This document shows positions 21,658 to 31,013 of a DNA stretch of 64,000 nucleotides, in pieces. Within the stretch, counting starts at the first letter, position 1, and every line of letters begins with the position of its first letter. The stretch spans positions 103,501 to 167,500 of the forward strand of contig JAOPHQ010005421.1 in assembly GCA_030340625.1 (NCBI GenBank), in the 5' to 3' direction. The notes beneath the pieces were generated by a model. It was not told the DNA's origin, did no database searches, and saw nothing but the letters and a program-made list of their open reading frames with translations. The translations under genes and the position numbers were made by a program. This DNA comes from Merluccius polli (taxonomy: Eukaryota > Chordata > Actinopteri > Gadiformes > Merlucciidae).

Positions 21658-23281
21658 TACAGGTACTACTCGGAAAATTAGAATATCCTGAAAAAGTGCA
21701 TGTATTTCTGTAACTCAACTTTAAAGGTGAAATTTACACATTATATAGACAAATACAGTGCAAATCAATATATTTCAAGCTTTTATTTGTTTTGATTTTG
21801 CTGATTTGGACTTGCAGCTTCAGAAAACCTCAAATTCAAAAACTCAGAAAATTAGAATACTGCTTGAAATCAATTAAAAAAAAAGGATTTTAAATACAAA
21901 AATGTCAGGCCTCTGAATGTAAATTCTTGCATCTGTACTTAGTACTTGGTTGGGGCCCCTTTTGCACGAATGACTACCTTAATCCGGCGCGGCATGGATG
22001 CTACCATCTTGTGGCATATCTCAGGTGTTATGGAAGACCAACATGCTACAATCGCGGCCTTGAGCTCTTCTTTATTGTTTGGTCTCTTCCCGTTCAGCTT
22101 TCTCTTGGCAATGCACCACAGAATTTCTATGGGGTTCAGGTCAGGTGAGTTTGCGGGCCAGTCAAGCACTGTAATCCCATGGTTGTTGAACCAGGATTTT
22201 GTAGTTTTGGCAGTGTGGGCAGGTGCCAGGTCCTGCTGGAAGATGAAGTCCGCATCCCCATAAAGCTGGTCCACTGAAGCAAGCATGAAGTGCTCTAAAA
22301 TTTCCTGGTAGACAGCTGTGTTTATGCTGGACTTGATAAAGCACAGAGGACCAACACCAGCAGCTGACATGGATCCCCAAGTCATCACAGACTGGGGAAA
22401 CTTAACACTGGACTTCCTGCATCTTCCATTTTGCGCCTCTCCGGTCTTCCTCCAGACTCTGGGACCTTTGTTGCCAAATGAGATGCAAAGCTTGCTCTCA
22501 TCAGAAAAGAGGACTTTGGACCACTGGCCAACAGTCCAGTCTTTCTTCTCTCTAGCCCAGGTAAGGCGCCTCTGGCGTTGCTTGCTCGTGAGGAGCGGCT
22601 TGACAACAGGAATTCGACATTTGAAGCCCATGTCCAGCATCCGCCTGCGTGTCGTCTCCCTTGAAGCAGCAACTCCAGCCTGAGTCCACTCCTTATGAAG
22701 TTCCCCCACACTTTTGAATGGCCCTTTCCTGACCATCTTCTCCAGGCTGCGGTCATCCCTCCGGCTTGTACACCGTTTTCTTCCACACTTCTGCCTTCCA
22801 CTTAACTGTCCATTAATGTGCTTTGAGACTGCACTCTGAGAACACCCAGCTTCTTTTGCTATCACTTTTTGTGTCTTACCCACCTTGTGCAGGGAGTCAA
22901 TGATGGTTTTCTGCACAACTGTGAGATCAGCAGTCTTCCCCATGATTGTGAATTCTTCTAAACCAAACAAGCAACCAAACAGACTTTTTAAAGGCTCAGG
23001 ACCCTTTTGCAGGTGTTTTGGATTACTTACCTGATTAGTGTGTGACACTTTGAGCCTACAATACTGAAGCTTTTCACAGTATTCTAATTTAATGAGTTTT
23101 TGGTTTTGAGGTTTTAATAAGCTGTAAATCATAATCAGCAAAATTACAACAAAGAAATGCTTGAGATATCTCACTTTGCATGTAATGAGTCTATAGAATG
23201 TATTGGTTTCACCTTTTATGTTGAATTGCCTGAATAAAACAACTTTTACACGATATTCTAATTTTCCGAGTAGTACCTGTA
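21658..23281 (-). mobile_element. Tc1-like (DD34E) transposon in the 3' LTR
   Basis: Element 21660-23279 (1,620 bp) with inverted ends CAGGTACTACTCGGAAAATT and TA duplications on both sides. The 5' LTR gives the exact empty site (GTGTATATAACAT). The transposase is encoded on the minus strand. It inserted after the provirus. Confidence 0.94.
21939..22943 (-). CDS. Tc1-family transposase (open)
   Basis: 334-residue frame from ATG 22943, the usual Tc1 length. N-terminal paired-like helix-turn-helix (VIAKEAGCSQSAVSKHING), then a basic region, then the DDE domain: FSDESKL (first Asp), IFQQDLAPAHTAK (second Asp) and SPDLNPIEILW (Glu), with 34 residues between the last two catalytic residues. It would cut and paste the element at TA sites. 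No stop or frameshift is seen. The open frame extends another 174 codons upstream into antisense LTR, but the conserved MGKTADLTV start is preferred. Confidence 0.92.
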   Translation of the reverse strand: MGKTADLTVVQKTIIDSLHKVGKTQKVIAKEAGCSQSAVSKHINGQLSGRQKCGRKRCTSRRDDRSLEKMVRKGPFKSVGELHKEWTQAGVAASRETTRRRMLDMGFKCRIPVVKPLLTSKQRQRRLTWAREKKDWTVGQWSKVLFSDESKLCISFGNKGPRVWRKTGEAQNGRCRKSSVKFPQSVMTWGSMSAAGVGPLCFIKSSINTAVYQEILEHFMLASVDQLYGDADFIFQQDLAPAHTAKTTKSWFNNHGITVLDWPANSPDLNPIEILWCIAKRKLNGKRPNNKEELKAAIVACWSSITPEICHKMVASMPRRIKVVIRAKGAPTKY

Positions 23282-23506
23282 TAACATGGGTCAGGGTGAG
23301 TTGGTGTTCAGACTTCGTGAACTGGCACACACACACTTTGTTGTCTGTCAGGGAAACATAGTTGGACCCAGATATCTCTAAAACTCTGCACATTCTACTG
23401 GTGTTAAGAATAAAACTGATTATTGAGTAAACTAAAACTTCTTCTATCGCTTCATTAAAGAACACGCGTGATTAAGAGTTTTCAAGAGAAACTGCTTTTC
23501 ACAACA

Positions 23507-23622
23507 GGTTGTATTGGCCAAGCAGGGTTTTGAATAAGGAAGGAGGGTAAGAGTTCCGCTTCACTGCTGCCAACACCGAACCGAAGTTGCTGGCTGTGAC
23601 TCTTTTCTGGCGATATGCCGTC
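23507..23622 (-). pseudogene. SWIM/YqaJ gene exon 5, 5' piece right of the provirus
   Basis: Acceptor TTTTAACAG, then TAYRQKRVTASNFGSVLAAV and SLFKTLLGQYN, the start of a YqaJ-type domain (R-TASNFG is its conserved opening). It is cut by the provirus after AAC C; the remainder is at 13425-13441. To join exon 4 in frame, two bases appear to be missing near the exon 4 donor. Confidence 0.78.
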
Positions 23623-23783
23623 CTGTTAAAAGAAAACCATAACATTTAACCTCATGCCACTTGCAACACAGGTGCATTTTGTCCATGTAGCACACAGGGA
23701 TGTACAGCACTAACGGAGAGAAAGCTAGTCAATACTGTACACCTGAAATCATCACCTGAAATTATCTTTGTATGTATCATTAC

Positions 23784-23939
23784 CATAAGGCACTTAGTTT
23801 GCCCAACTGTGGCTCTCTCAATGGCTTCTTTCTCTTGTGGGCTGACAGCAAGTGATGAACGCACATACAGAGCTTTGTCCTCTGCACTGCCATAACCTGG
23901 GCTGGTCACTACCCCATCAAAGGTCTTGATAGGGACGGT
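23784..23939 (-). pseudogene. SWIM/YqaJ gene exon 4
   Basis: 52 codons: TVPIKTFDGVVTSPGYGS, AEDKALYVRSSLAVSPQEKE, AIERATVGQTKCLM. Acceptor AAATTTAG, donor GTAATG. The end (C-L-M) probably derives from a C-x-L-W motif, because exon 5 starts with a G that would complete a Trp codon; this implies a 2-bp deletion here. Confidence 0.7.
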
Positions 23940-24253
23940 CTAAATTTGAAGTAAAACAGACAAATATCATGAAATTAGACAGAAAATGTTGGTCAATGAT
24001 GTTCAGTAAGACATGGACCACATATGTTGTTTGGCAACACAGTACAAACAAAATACATTCAATGTGTGAACAGTTTGATGTCTGATTTGCAATGGTTTAT
24101 ATCTATGGGTATGTCATCAGTGGAAAATGTGAGTGTGGTGGGATAACTCAATCAAACTTAGCTAATTTGTAACTGATTTAATGTAGTGTACTTGTCATGT
24201 TTCTGATATAGCAGGACGTGACAAATCAAAAACACAAAGGACAGAAGTCAAAC

Positions 24254-24366
24254 CTGAGGTGTTTCTGGTTCCAACATCCAACCCAGACCTGTAAAATGGC
24301 CCAGCTGTGCCAAGGAGTTCAGTGTCCATTCTCTGTCCTCCTGGGTGACAGGTTGTTTAATTCCAG
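24254..24366 (-). pseudogene. SWIM/YqaJ gene exon 3
   Basis: 113 bp; two bases complete a codon begun in exon 2, then GIKQPVTQEDREWTLNSL and FTGLGWMLEPETPQ. Acceptor TTTCAG, donor GTTTGA. No domain recognised on its own; it links the SWIM and YqaJ parts. Confidence 0.68.
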
Positions 24367-24594
24367 CTGAAATAATAACATAAAAGGGTTAATAAAATAG
24401 ATTATACCATCTCCTTGAAACCATCTCTATCTAACATAACTGCTGTCAGTAGCATCACCATTCATTTATAACACTAACGCCAGACAGGGCTTAGCTTTTA
24501 GTATTCAAAGAAAACTTAGGTTAGGATCATGATTTTTTTGTAATAATAAAACTGCAATCATGATTGATAACTCTGAATTCATTTATGTACTGAC

Positions 24595-24807
24595 CTTGAG
24601 ATGTGGAAGGTGCAATCACAGACAACCTCTTCGCTGTGACCTCATCTGTTTTGGGTGCCGGGGCCCTCTTCCACACACACACTCGACATCCGTGCAGGTT
24701 AAGTTCTTTTCAGCCCAAATCAGCAGGGCTGCTACATGGTGACACTTGGCCCTCCCGATAGCACAAGAGCAGGTACTTGCCTTCACCTCCTGTCCCTCAA
24801 CATGTAC
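24595..24807 (-). pseudogene. SWIM zinc-finger exon 2
   Basis: Acceptor CACTCAG, then VHVEGQEVKASTCSCAIG, RAKCHHVAALLIW: a CxCx(n)CxH SWIM-type zinc finger, expected to bind nucleic acid or protein. A TG dinucleotide tract (minus strand, about 24672-24683) appears two bases too long: the frame is lost after VEC and ends early, whereas dropping one TG would read KRAPAPKTDEVTAKRLSVIA to the donor GTCAGT. Confidence 0.75.
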
Positions 24808-25174
24808 CTGAGTGAAAACAACTTAGCTAGCTAACCCTCAACGTGTACCTGAGTGAAAACAACTTAGCTAGCTAACCCTCATCAAACCCTAAGACAGCTA
24901 AAGGACAATCAGCAATGCACAGCCTGTGTTTACATTAGCTAGCTAGCGCTAGCTTCCAACCCTAAATTCTCGAACCTGTCTAGCTATGTTTCTAAGACAT
25001 TCCCAGTGTGTTGTAACGTTATTTACATGAACAAAACATGTAAAGTTGTATGTTACGCTGAAAACAACTAAGTTAGCTAACGTTAACCCACGCCAAACCC
25101 CAACACGGCTAAAAGACAGTCAGCAACGCCCCGTGTTTACATTAGCTAGCTAGCCAACACCCTTACTTTCTCAC
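24808..25174. other. Intron 1 of the SWIM/YqaJ gene
   Basis: Contains a short direct duplication (CCTCAACATGTACCTGAGTG / CCCTCAACGTGTACCTGAGTG with TTAGCTAGCTAACCCTCA, 24796-24878) and many TAGCTAGC motifs. No coding content seen. Confidence 0.55.
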
Positions 25175-25360
25175 CTCAACATCGTAGCTTTTTTTTTTCA
25201 TTGATGCCTGGACTTTCCCTGTTAGACTTCCACCTGACATTGACACTGTTATTACCCTATTTGAATTATAGGAGTTAAGACCCTTTTGAACCGACTTTGG
25301 GATGTCAGTAAAGTAGGCTGTCACTGTATAAAACGTGACCGGATCCTGTGCTGTAGCCAT
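25175..25360 (-). pseudogene. SWIM/YqaJ gene exon 1
   Basis: 62 codons from ATG 25360: MATAQDPVTFYTVTAYFT, DIPKSVQKGLNSYNS, then KKKSYDVE and donor GTGAGA. Phase 0 at the donor joins exon 2 in frame. The ATG lies in AACAACAATGG, a reasonable start context. Same strand as apaf1, within its intron. Confidence 0.7.
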
Positions 25361-26014
25361 TGTTGTTTACGTGACCTAAAAATGCTAATAGACATGGAAG
25401 TGATTTCGAACATTTCCTTACGTCACACTAGCCATCCCCATAAGTGCATTCGGCAATCACAAATTGTGGTAATGTTATCAATTGATGTGTTTGAGTAGAA
25501 GTGATTTTTATTGTGTTCAGCCATGTAATCACACATCTTTCGTTGATTCATATATTTTGTATTTCTCCTTTGTTTACTTTAATTTAACTGTGTTACTTTA
25601 TTCAAGATTGTTGTTTGTCACATGTGTAAACTACCTCAAGGTAATGATTTAGTTTGCAGATAATTAAATCTCATAAATACATGCGTGTTATTATAATACC
25701 TGTTTTTTACATTCAATTCTGTTCAGGTTTCCCCTAGTTTTCTTTTGTTTAGGTTTTTGTTGTTTTGTTTATGTTTATTTACTCTCCATCATTTATGTAC
25801 GTTAATCGCACCCCTTTATTTGTGTTAATACATTTAATTGTAATCAAAGGAGGAAGTGCTCTTGATGGATCGTAGAATCACTGATTTTGGAGAACATCGA
25901 CTTCAAATAGATTAAACTGACTAGGTTAATTCCTCTTTAGCGTAATCTAATATCTAATATTAGTTCTATTTAGATCAGTTCTATTTAGATCAGTAGAACA
26001 GCTTGTGTGTATAC
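25361..26014. other. Upstream of the SWIM/YqaJ gene; no feature
   Basis: AT-rich. A possible promoter for the minus-strand gene would lie at about 25361-25460. A short duplication TAGTTCTATTTAGATCAGT is at 25963-25993. I looked for inverted termini matching the far side of the THAP exon and found none. Confidence 0.4.
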
Positions 26015-26140
26015 CTTGAGGGTACCATCGTAGGACCATGACAGCAGCTGTGCTTCAGGGTTGTAGAGGAGCATGAAGCGTCTGACCTGCTCCCTGTGGC
26101 CCTGCAGTACTTTGCACTCACCTGACCTCCACCTCCACAC
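26015..26140 (-). CDS. apaf1: apaf1 exon N (WD40 blade)
   Basis: 126 bp, 42 codons, phase 0-0: VWRWRSGECKVLQGHREQVR then LLSWSYDGTLK. Acceptor CTGCAG, donor GTATAC. The following intron (9443-26014) contains the THAP and SWIM/YqaJ genes, the retrovirus and the DD34E transposon. Confidence 0.95.
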
Positions 26141-27338
26141 CTGCAGGGGGGGGCAGAGAGGACCACACACACACACACACACACTCAATATAATTTCAGA
26201 ATTCTGACATCATTACATAATTATAACTACTTAGAACATGTTTTTTTTGTTATGATAATATTTATCCTATTCTGTACTAATCAATCACTTTGATTTGTAA
26301 ATGTTTTGACATATATTTATTTTAGATAATTTAAAGGTCCTGTAAACAACTTTTTTGCTTTAACATATCAATATGAAGTAAATGTTGATTGCACAGTGTA
26401 ATGGCTACAGAATAATGACACCATCGGCGTTTAGATTGGTTCCCTATATGTTCGCTTTCACTATGCAAGGTACGATCTCCCGGGAAAAGTGAAGGATCCA
26501 TTTACAGCACGAAGAAAACGGCGTGTGCAACCAAACCAGGAGGAATAGCACTTTTGTTTACCCGGTAGCCATCAGTAGCTATCCCCATTCGCTATCCAGT
26601 AGTGGAAATGGCGGACGGTTGAACAACCGAAGTAAAGCCAACCTGATGACACTACTTATTTCTGCGATCATTTTTTTCACGGAGATTTCCAAACAAATGC
26701 GTGTCTTGTGCACCCGCGGCGCTACTATTGGGCCCACCCATTTAAGGCCCGGGCCCACCCATTTTGAGCTATCACTATAGTGAGTAGTGAGTGATTTTCA
26801 TTCTAGCTGTTCATCCAATAAGCAGCCTGAGGAAAGCTTTGAGTGAAAGCTTCTCAGCCAATCAGCGGCTTCTACCCCACCCCTCGCCCCATACTGAGTC
26901 GCTGTCCTCAGTGCCGCAGAAAAAGCGCTGAAACAGAGATAAAGGGGTTCCTAAGGAAGCCGAGAACGGCCGTGATTGCTTATCATTTTTTAGGCCCGTT
27001 ATCTCGAGATCACGACTTAATTATCTCATTATCTCAACATAACGAACATGTTGCGTGTCTAGTAACACCAACCCAGCAGCTCCACACTAGAGCCCTGCGC
27101 GGGACTGTTTTCTTCATCCCGCTCCCGCCCGCTCCCGCTGAATTTCTGACCATTACCGCCCGCACCCGCAACGTGTGTTACACTCCCGCCCGCTCCCGCA
27201 ATGTGTATGTCCACTCCCGCCCGCACTCGCAAAACTTTGAGAATTTATGCCCGCACAGTAATATAAATGCATTGATTTTGTGTCTTCTCCCGTCCCGCAG
27301 GAGAAAACACGTCATTTTATAGGCTATTAATAGGCCTG

Positions 27339-27380
27339 ACCAGTGCGTCAAAAGACATGCATGTCTTTTGACGCACTGGT
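27339..27380. repeat. Perfect 42-bp palindrome
   Basis: ACCAGTGCGTCAAAAGACATG is followed directly by its exact reverse complement with no spacer. It is placed exactly at the start of the GC-rich MITE copy (27381). Confidence 0.92.
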
Positions 27381-27605
27381 AGGGTGGCCATTCGTCCGGC
27401 TTTAGGCCGGACTGTCCGGTTTTTCAAAGCCCTGTCCGGCGTCCGGCGCAGCATCAAGCCGGACGCGTATTTGTCCTCCTTTTTGAGACAACCCCGCCGG
27501 TCATAGGTCCGCCCGCCGGTCATAGGTCCGTGGTGTGTTACGATCGCACGCGCACCCCCCCCCCCCTGCCGGTCGTAGGTCCGCAGTGTGTTACTATTGC
27601 GCTTA
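27381..27605. mobile_element. Second copy of the GC-rich C-tract MITE (truncated)
   Basis: Starts AGGGTGGCCATTCGTCCGG, parallels 12482-12660 through the GTCATAGGTCCG repeats and a C-run (27555-27566), and stops without the second terminus. It has a 12-bp-plus insert (GGCGCAGCATCAAGCC) relative to copy 1. Confidence 0.75.
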
Positions 27606-27896
27606 AGTCGTTATCACAAGAAAACAGGCCTAAAAAATTATGAGCAACCACGGCCCGTACTCGGCTTCCGTAGGAACCCGTTTTTTTGGCTTATTTTAAC
27701 TGGCCCATCCAGTTTTCTGGAGGCCCACCCACAATCAAATTCCTGGCGCCGCTAGTGGTCTTGTGTTGTTTGTGGTTGCTAGACTCTGAGAAAACAGAAC
27801 ATAATCTGGTTTGTCTTTGTGACAGCGGCGCAAAAATAATACCACTTTGAAACGCTAGGGTGGGAAAAGTTGAAAAGTTGTCTATAGCCCCTTTAA

Positions 27897-29159
27897 TTCC
27901 TGCTTAGTTTACTTTTAAATCCTAAGAATTGATTGTGAGATTGAATAATTTATGATTCCCTTGGTGGTGCCATTCATACAGCATATTAAAAATATTATAA
28001 TAATATAATAAACATATTATAAAACATAAAAACCTTTTGTATAGTGTATACGGTGTACGTACACACACACACACACACACACACAGGTGTATTAGATTTA
28101 CAGACAGGTGAGGCGGGGGAGCATTCAGATTTAGGCAGTAATCACTAAGTAAGCAGACATGTAAGCTGCCAGGAGAACTCATTCTCCCTGCATTAGCCGT
28201 TTTCCTCTCACATGCATGGTGGGGAAACACGCATTTCCCTACCATTCCTTGGATTCCATGTTTGGAATCAGTGCACATTTGCTCCACAGCAACAATCTCA
28301 TGGACGGCACAGGAAAAATAAACAAACAGTCCGAATAGAATTGCAGGACGGCAGAACAAAACACGTATGACAAAAAAAATAATTAAATACAATTACTTTG
28401 TGTCTATTATTTTATGTAATTATGCTAGTAATGCTTGCAGCTATAAAATAGTTTTCTCTTAATATTATATTGCAAACTTAAAATTTATGTTGAATTCCCT
28501 CCAAAACGTAAGGTCATTCATTAATTTCCAACATGGATAGTGAAAGGAGAACTGCACTTGGTGTATCCCCGGTTTATGTTTGTCTAAAAAAAGAGATGAC
28601 AACAACAAACAAATACAAGTGCATCTGGGTGATTGCCTGCCATGTCAGCTTTTCTTGTAATGTCTCGGTAGGATTTCAAGCTCATATAATTCTGGGTATT
28701 GTTGACGATAGAGGACGACAAAAAGGTAAAATACAGTAGACGGCTTGCTGTTGCTGGAATTTTCTGCCGACCTGGCCTAATTTTACCGTCCTGCTCTCGT
28801 CCACTAAAATGATATCCGGTTTGACGTTTACCGTCTGCCTGAATCCCTGTGAAAGCAGCATAAATAACAAAAAGATAACGTACAAAGAAAAAGGTAGATT
28901 GAGAGACACACACAGACAGAGAAACTGAGAGAGAGAGTGCGAAAGCAAGAGAGAGAGAGAGAGAGAGACACACACACAGACAAAAAAACAGAGAGAGAGA
29001 CAGAGACAGAGCCAGAGAGTGAGAGAGAGAGACACACATACACACACAAACCTGTGGGGCCTACAGTTACTAAGAGACAGAGAGAGAGAGAAGTAGGAGA
29101 GTGGCTATGAGCAAAGGTTGAGGGGAGGCAGCAGATCAGGTAGTTAGTGCACCACCCAC
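27897..29159. other. Intron M-N, microsatellite-rich, no gene
   Basis: A CA tract at 28058-28085 and long GA/CA-rich stretches at 28895-29095 that create low-complexity Ser/Leu ORFs. Nothing else recognised. Confidence 0.6.
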
Positions 29160-29285
29160 CCTTAAGGTGGCATCTTCGGAGGAGGTGACCAGGGTCTGTC
29201 CATCCTGGCTGAAGCAGCAGTGGAGCACGGTCCGGGTGTGACCCTGTAGACTGGCCAGGCTGGCCCCCGATGGGACCTCCAGCAC
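29160..29285 (-). CDS. apaf1: apaf1 exon M (WD40 blade)
   Basis: 126 bp, 42 codons, phase 0-0: VLEVPSGASLASLQGHTRTV then LHCCFSQDGQTLVTSSEDA. Acceptor CTGCAG. The donor is read as GTGGGT after AGG; moving it one base would break frame with exon N. A 13.6-kb, transposon-filled intron separates it from exon L. Confidence 0.93.
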
Positions 29286-29787
29286 CTGCAGGGGTTAGTA
29301 TGTGGTTATGGTTAGTAGCAGCATAGGCTGACAGAGGGTCATGATTTGTAGGGCTATCCCGTCTACCATAACGCAATTTTCGTTCTCTTACTTCCTATGT
29401 CCATAATTGTATTATTTTTTCCTATTTTTGGAGGACGACCGGGCAGAAGTAGAGCAACAGGAGCAGTTTGAGACCAACAGACTGAGTATGCAAACATTCT
29501 TTGGGCCCACATGGTACAGCAGGAAGCATTAGAGGCCAGGATGGAACAGGAGGCTGCATGGCGCACGCCACGAAAATAGTTTAAAAATCGTCCAACAGCA
29601 GTTTGGCCTTCTACAGCTGGAAGGCCAGGCTTGCACCTCTCCAATATCAGAGCAATAGGAAACACTGGAGTCAGACTCAACAGAACCACCTCCAGAGAGT
29701 GCCCCACCAAGTCAGTCATGTTCTTGAAAAACACAAACAGCCAGCTCACCCGATGGTACTTGAGCATGCAACCCTATAGGTTCTTCA
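29286..29787. other. Repeat-like sequence of unknown class
   Basis: Carries antisense frames (134 codons at 29363-29767) with no recognised domain. The sequence resumes after the TTAA element (30702-30742) and again after the MITE (31014), showing two later insertions into the same older sequence. Confidence 0.4.
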
Positions 29788-30701
29788 TTAAAGGGGAAAT
29801 GAACCCAAAAACAACACTATGCTCCAACACTATATTTCATCACATGAATAAAGTTGATTGTGCTGCCATCAAATGTACTAACTCCATATAAAAAAGAAAA
29901 GAATTTAACGGCTACGTAACGGTGATTTGACGCGTCATCAAATCACCGGAAGAAAAATGCAGGACTACAAGTTATGAACGTTCTGAATGTGAATCTTCAG
30001 AGCAGCCCTGTCGGACACACACACATGCTGTTACCGCTGTTTTATTATCATCCGCACTCCCACACCGTCACCGGGGCTTCATAGTAATGTGTCCGAATAG
30101 AGCAGCCCTGTCGGACACACACACATGTTGTTACCGCTGTTTTATTATCATCCGCACTCCCACACCGTCACCGGGGCTTCATAGTAATGTGTCCGAATAG
30201 AGCAGCCCTGTCGGACACACACACATGCTGTTACCGCTGTTTTATTATCATCCGCACTCCCACACCGTCACCGGGGCTTCATAGTAATGTGTCCGAATAG
30301 AGCAGCCCTGTCGGACACACACACATGCTGTTACCGCTGTTTTATTAGCATCCACACTTCCAGACCATCACCGGGGCTTCACGGTAATGTGTCCGAATAG
30401 AGCAGCCCTGTCGGACACACACACATGCTGTTGCCGCTGTTTTATTATCATCCACAGTTCCAGACTGAAGATTATTCTATGGCTCTGGTCTAGTGGGTGG
30501 AGCTAATGACTCAGATCCGTGCAGTGCATTCTGGTTAAGTGAGTCCATCAAAATAATTCCGAAAATTATGCTTCAACACACTATCTAATCTAATGAATCG
30601 AAATCATGCAAATTTCGTTTTTTTTCTCAAGTAAAATGTATAATAGAAATAAATTACCCGTGATAACAGGCTAGAATGTCTAAAGTTCATTTCCCCTTTA
30701 A
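29788..30701. mobile_element. TTAA-flanked element containing a 100-bp tandem array
   Basis: Element 29792-30697 begins AGGGGAAATGAAC and ends GTTCATTTCCCCT with TTAA on both sides. It has a near-palindromic block (CGGTGATTTGACGCGTCATC, 29921-29949) and the tandem array at 30001-30467. No coding region. Confidence 0.87.
30001..30467 (+). repeat. Tandem array, period exactly 100 bp
   Basis: AGCAGCCCTGTCGGACACAC begins at 30001, 30101, 30201, 30301 and 30401. Copies 1-3 are almost identical; copies 4 and 5 carry several shared differences (CATCCACACTTCCAGAC-type). Confidence 0.95.
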
Positions 30702-30742
30702 GCACATCCGAGCAGTTCACACTACACTCCACACGATCATCG

Positions 30743-31013
30743 CTCATGGGCAGGGGCGGACTGGCCATCTGTGAGTTCTGGAAAAGTCCAGAACGGCCGT
30801 GTGGGTCTACGGCCGTCGGCCCTTTTTTTTTCGATTTTTTTTTTTTTTGAAGAAGAAGAAGAAGAACCCCGTCAACAATCGCGCAGCACCCCCCCCGGTC
30901 AACAAATCGCGCAGCACCCCCCCCCCCCGGTCAACAATCGCGCAACTCCAAGGCCGGTCCAGGACAAAATTGACAGGGCCGATTTTTGTTCCCAGTCCGC
31001 CCCTGCTCATGGG
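30743..31013. mobile_element. hAT-like MITE with C-tract modules
   Basis: Element 30751-31005 begins CAGGGGCGGACTGG and ends CCAGTCCGCCCCTG, with CTCATGGG on both sides (30743-30750, 31006-31013). The interior has a T-run, GAA repeats and three GTCAACAATCGCGCA units separated by C-runs. Confidence 0.92.

Larger units (their letters stand above)
13446..23506 (+). mobile_element. Endogenous retrovirus, provirus-like, defective
   Basis: Two LTRs (13446-14007; 21332-23506 including a Tc1 insert) bracket about 7.3 kb, with GGTT duplicated at 13442-13445 and 23507-23510. A primer-binding-like site and a splice donor follow the 5' LTR. Interior remnants include integrase zinc-binding, core and C-terminal pieces. 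No open gag, protease, RT or env was recognised; the interior is full of stops and nested insertions. The integrase style suggests a gamma/epsilon-like fish retrovirus. LTRs differ by about seven substitutions and two short indels, indicating a recent insertion. The provirus splits an exon of the SWIM/YqaJ gene. Confidence 0.87.
21332..23506 (+). repeat. 3' LTR interrupted by a Tc1 element
   Basis: Matches the 5' LTR from TAAAGGTATGG to ACAACA in two pieces (21332-21659 and 23280-23506); removing the Tc1 and one TA gives 553 bp. Differences from the 5' LTR are few: about seven substitutions, a 6-bp and a 3-bp deletion. Confidence 0.87.
26331..27896. mobile_element. TTAA-flanked element with several nested insertions
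   Basis: Element 26335-27892 starts AGGTCCTGTAAACAACTT and ends AGTTGTCTATAGCCCCT (inverted, imperfect), with TTAA on both sides, as in Kolobok/piggyBac-type MITEs. The interior carries a unit bounded by CGGCGCTACTATTGGGCCCA and GGCGCCGCTAG, a CCCGCTCCCGCC-rich repeat (27085-27310), a perfect 42-bp palindrome and the GC-rich MITE copy (27381-27605). Confidence 0.75.

Noticed and set aside
22318..22801. ORFs of 121 and 138 codons within the Tc1 element
   Set aside because: They are other-frame shadows of the DD34E transposase.
28584..29376. Membrane-like Leu/Ser/Cys ORFs
   Set aside because: Antisense of GA/CA repeats around apaf1 exon M; only 29160-29285 is coding.
29363..29767. 134-codon minus-strand ORF
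   Set aside because: No recognisable domain, no splice context with apaf1, and it lies in repeat-like sequence interrupted twice; not supported as a gene.
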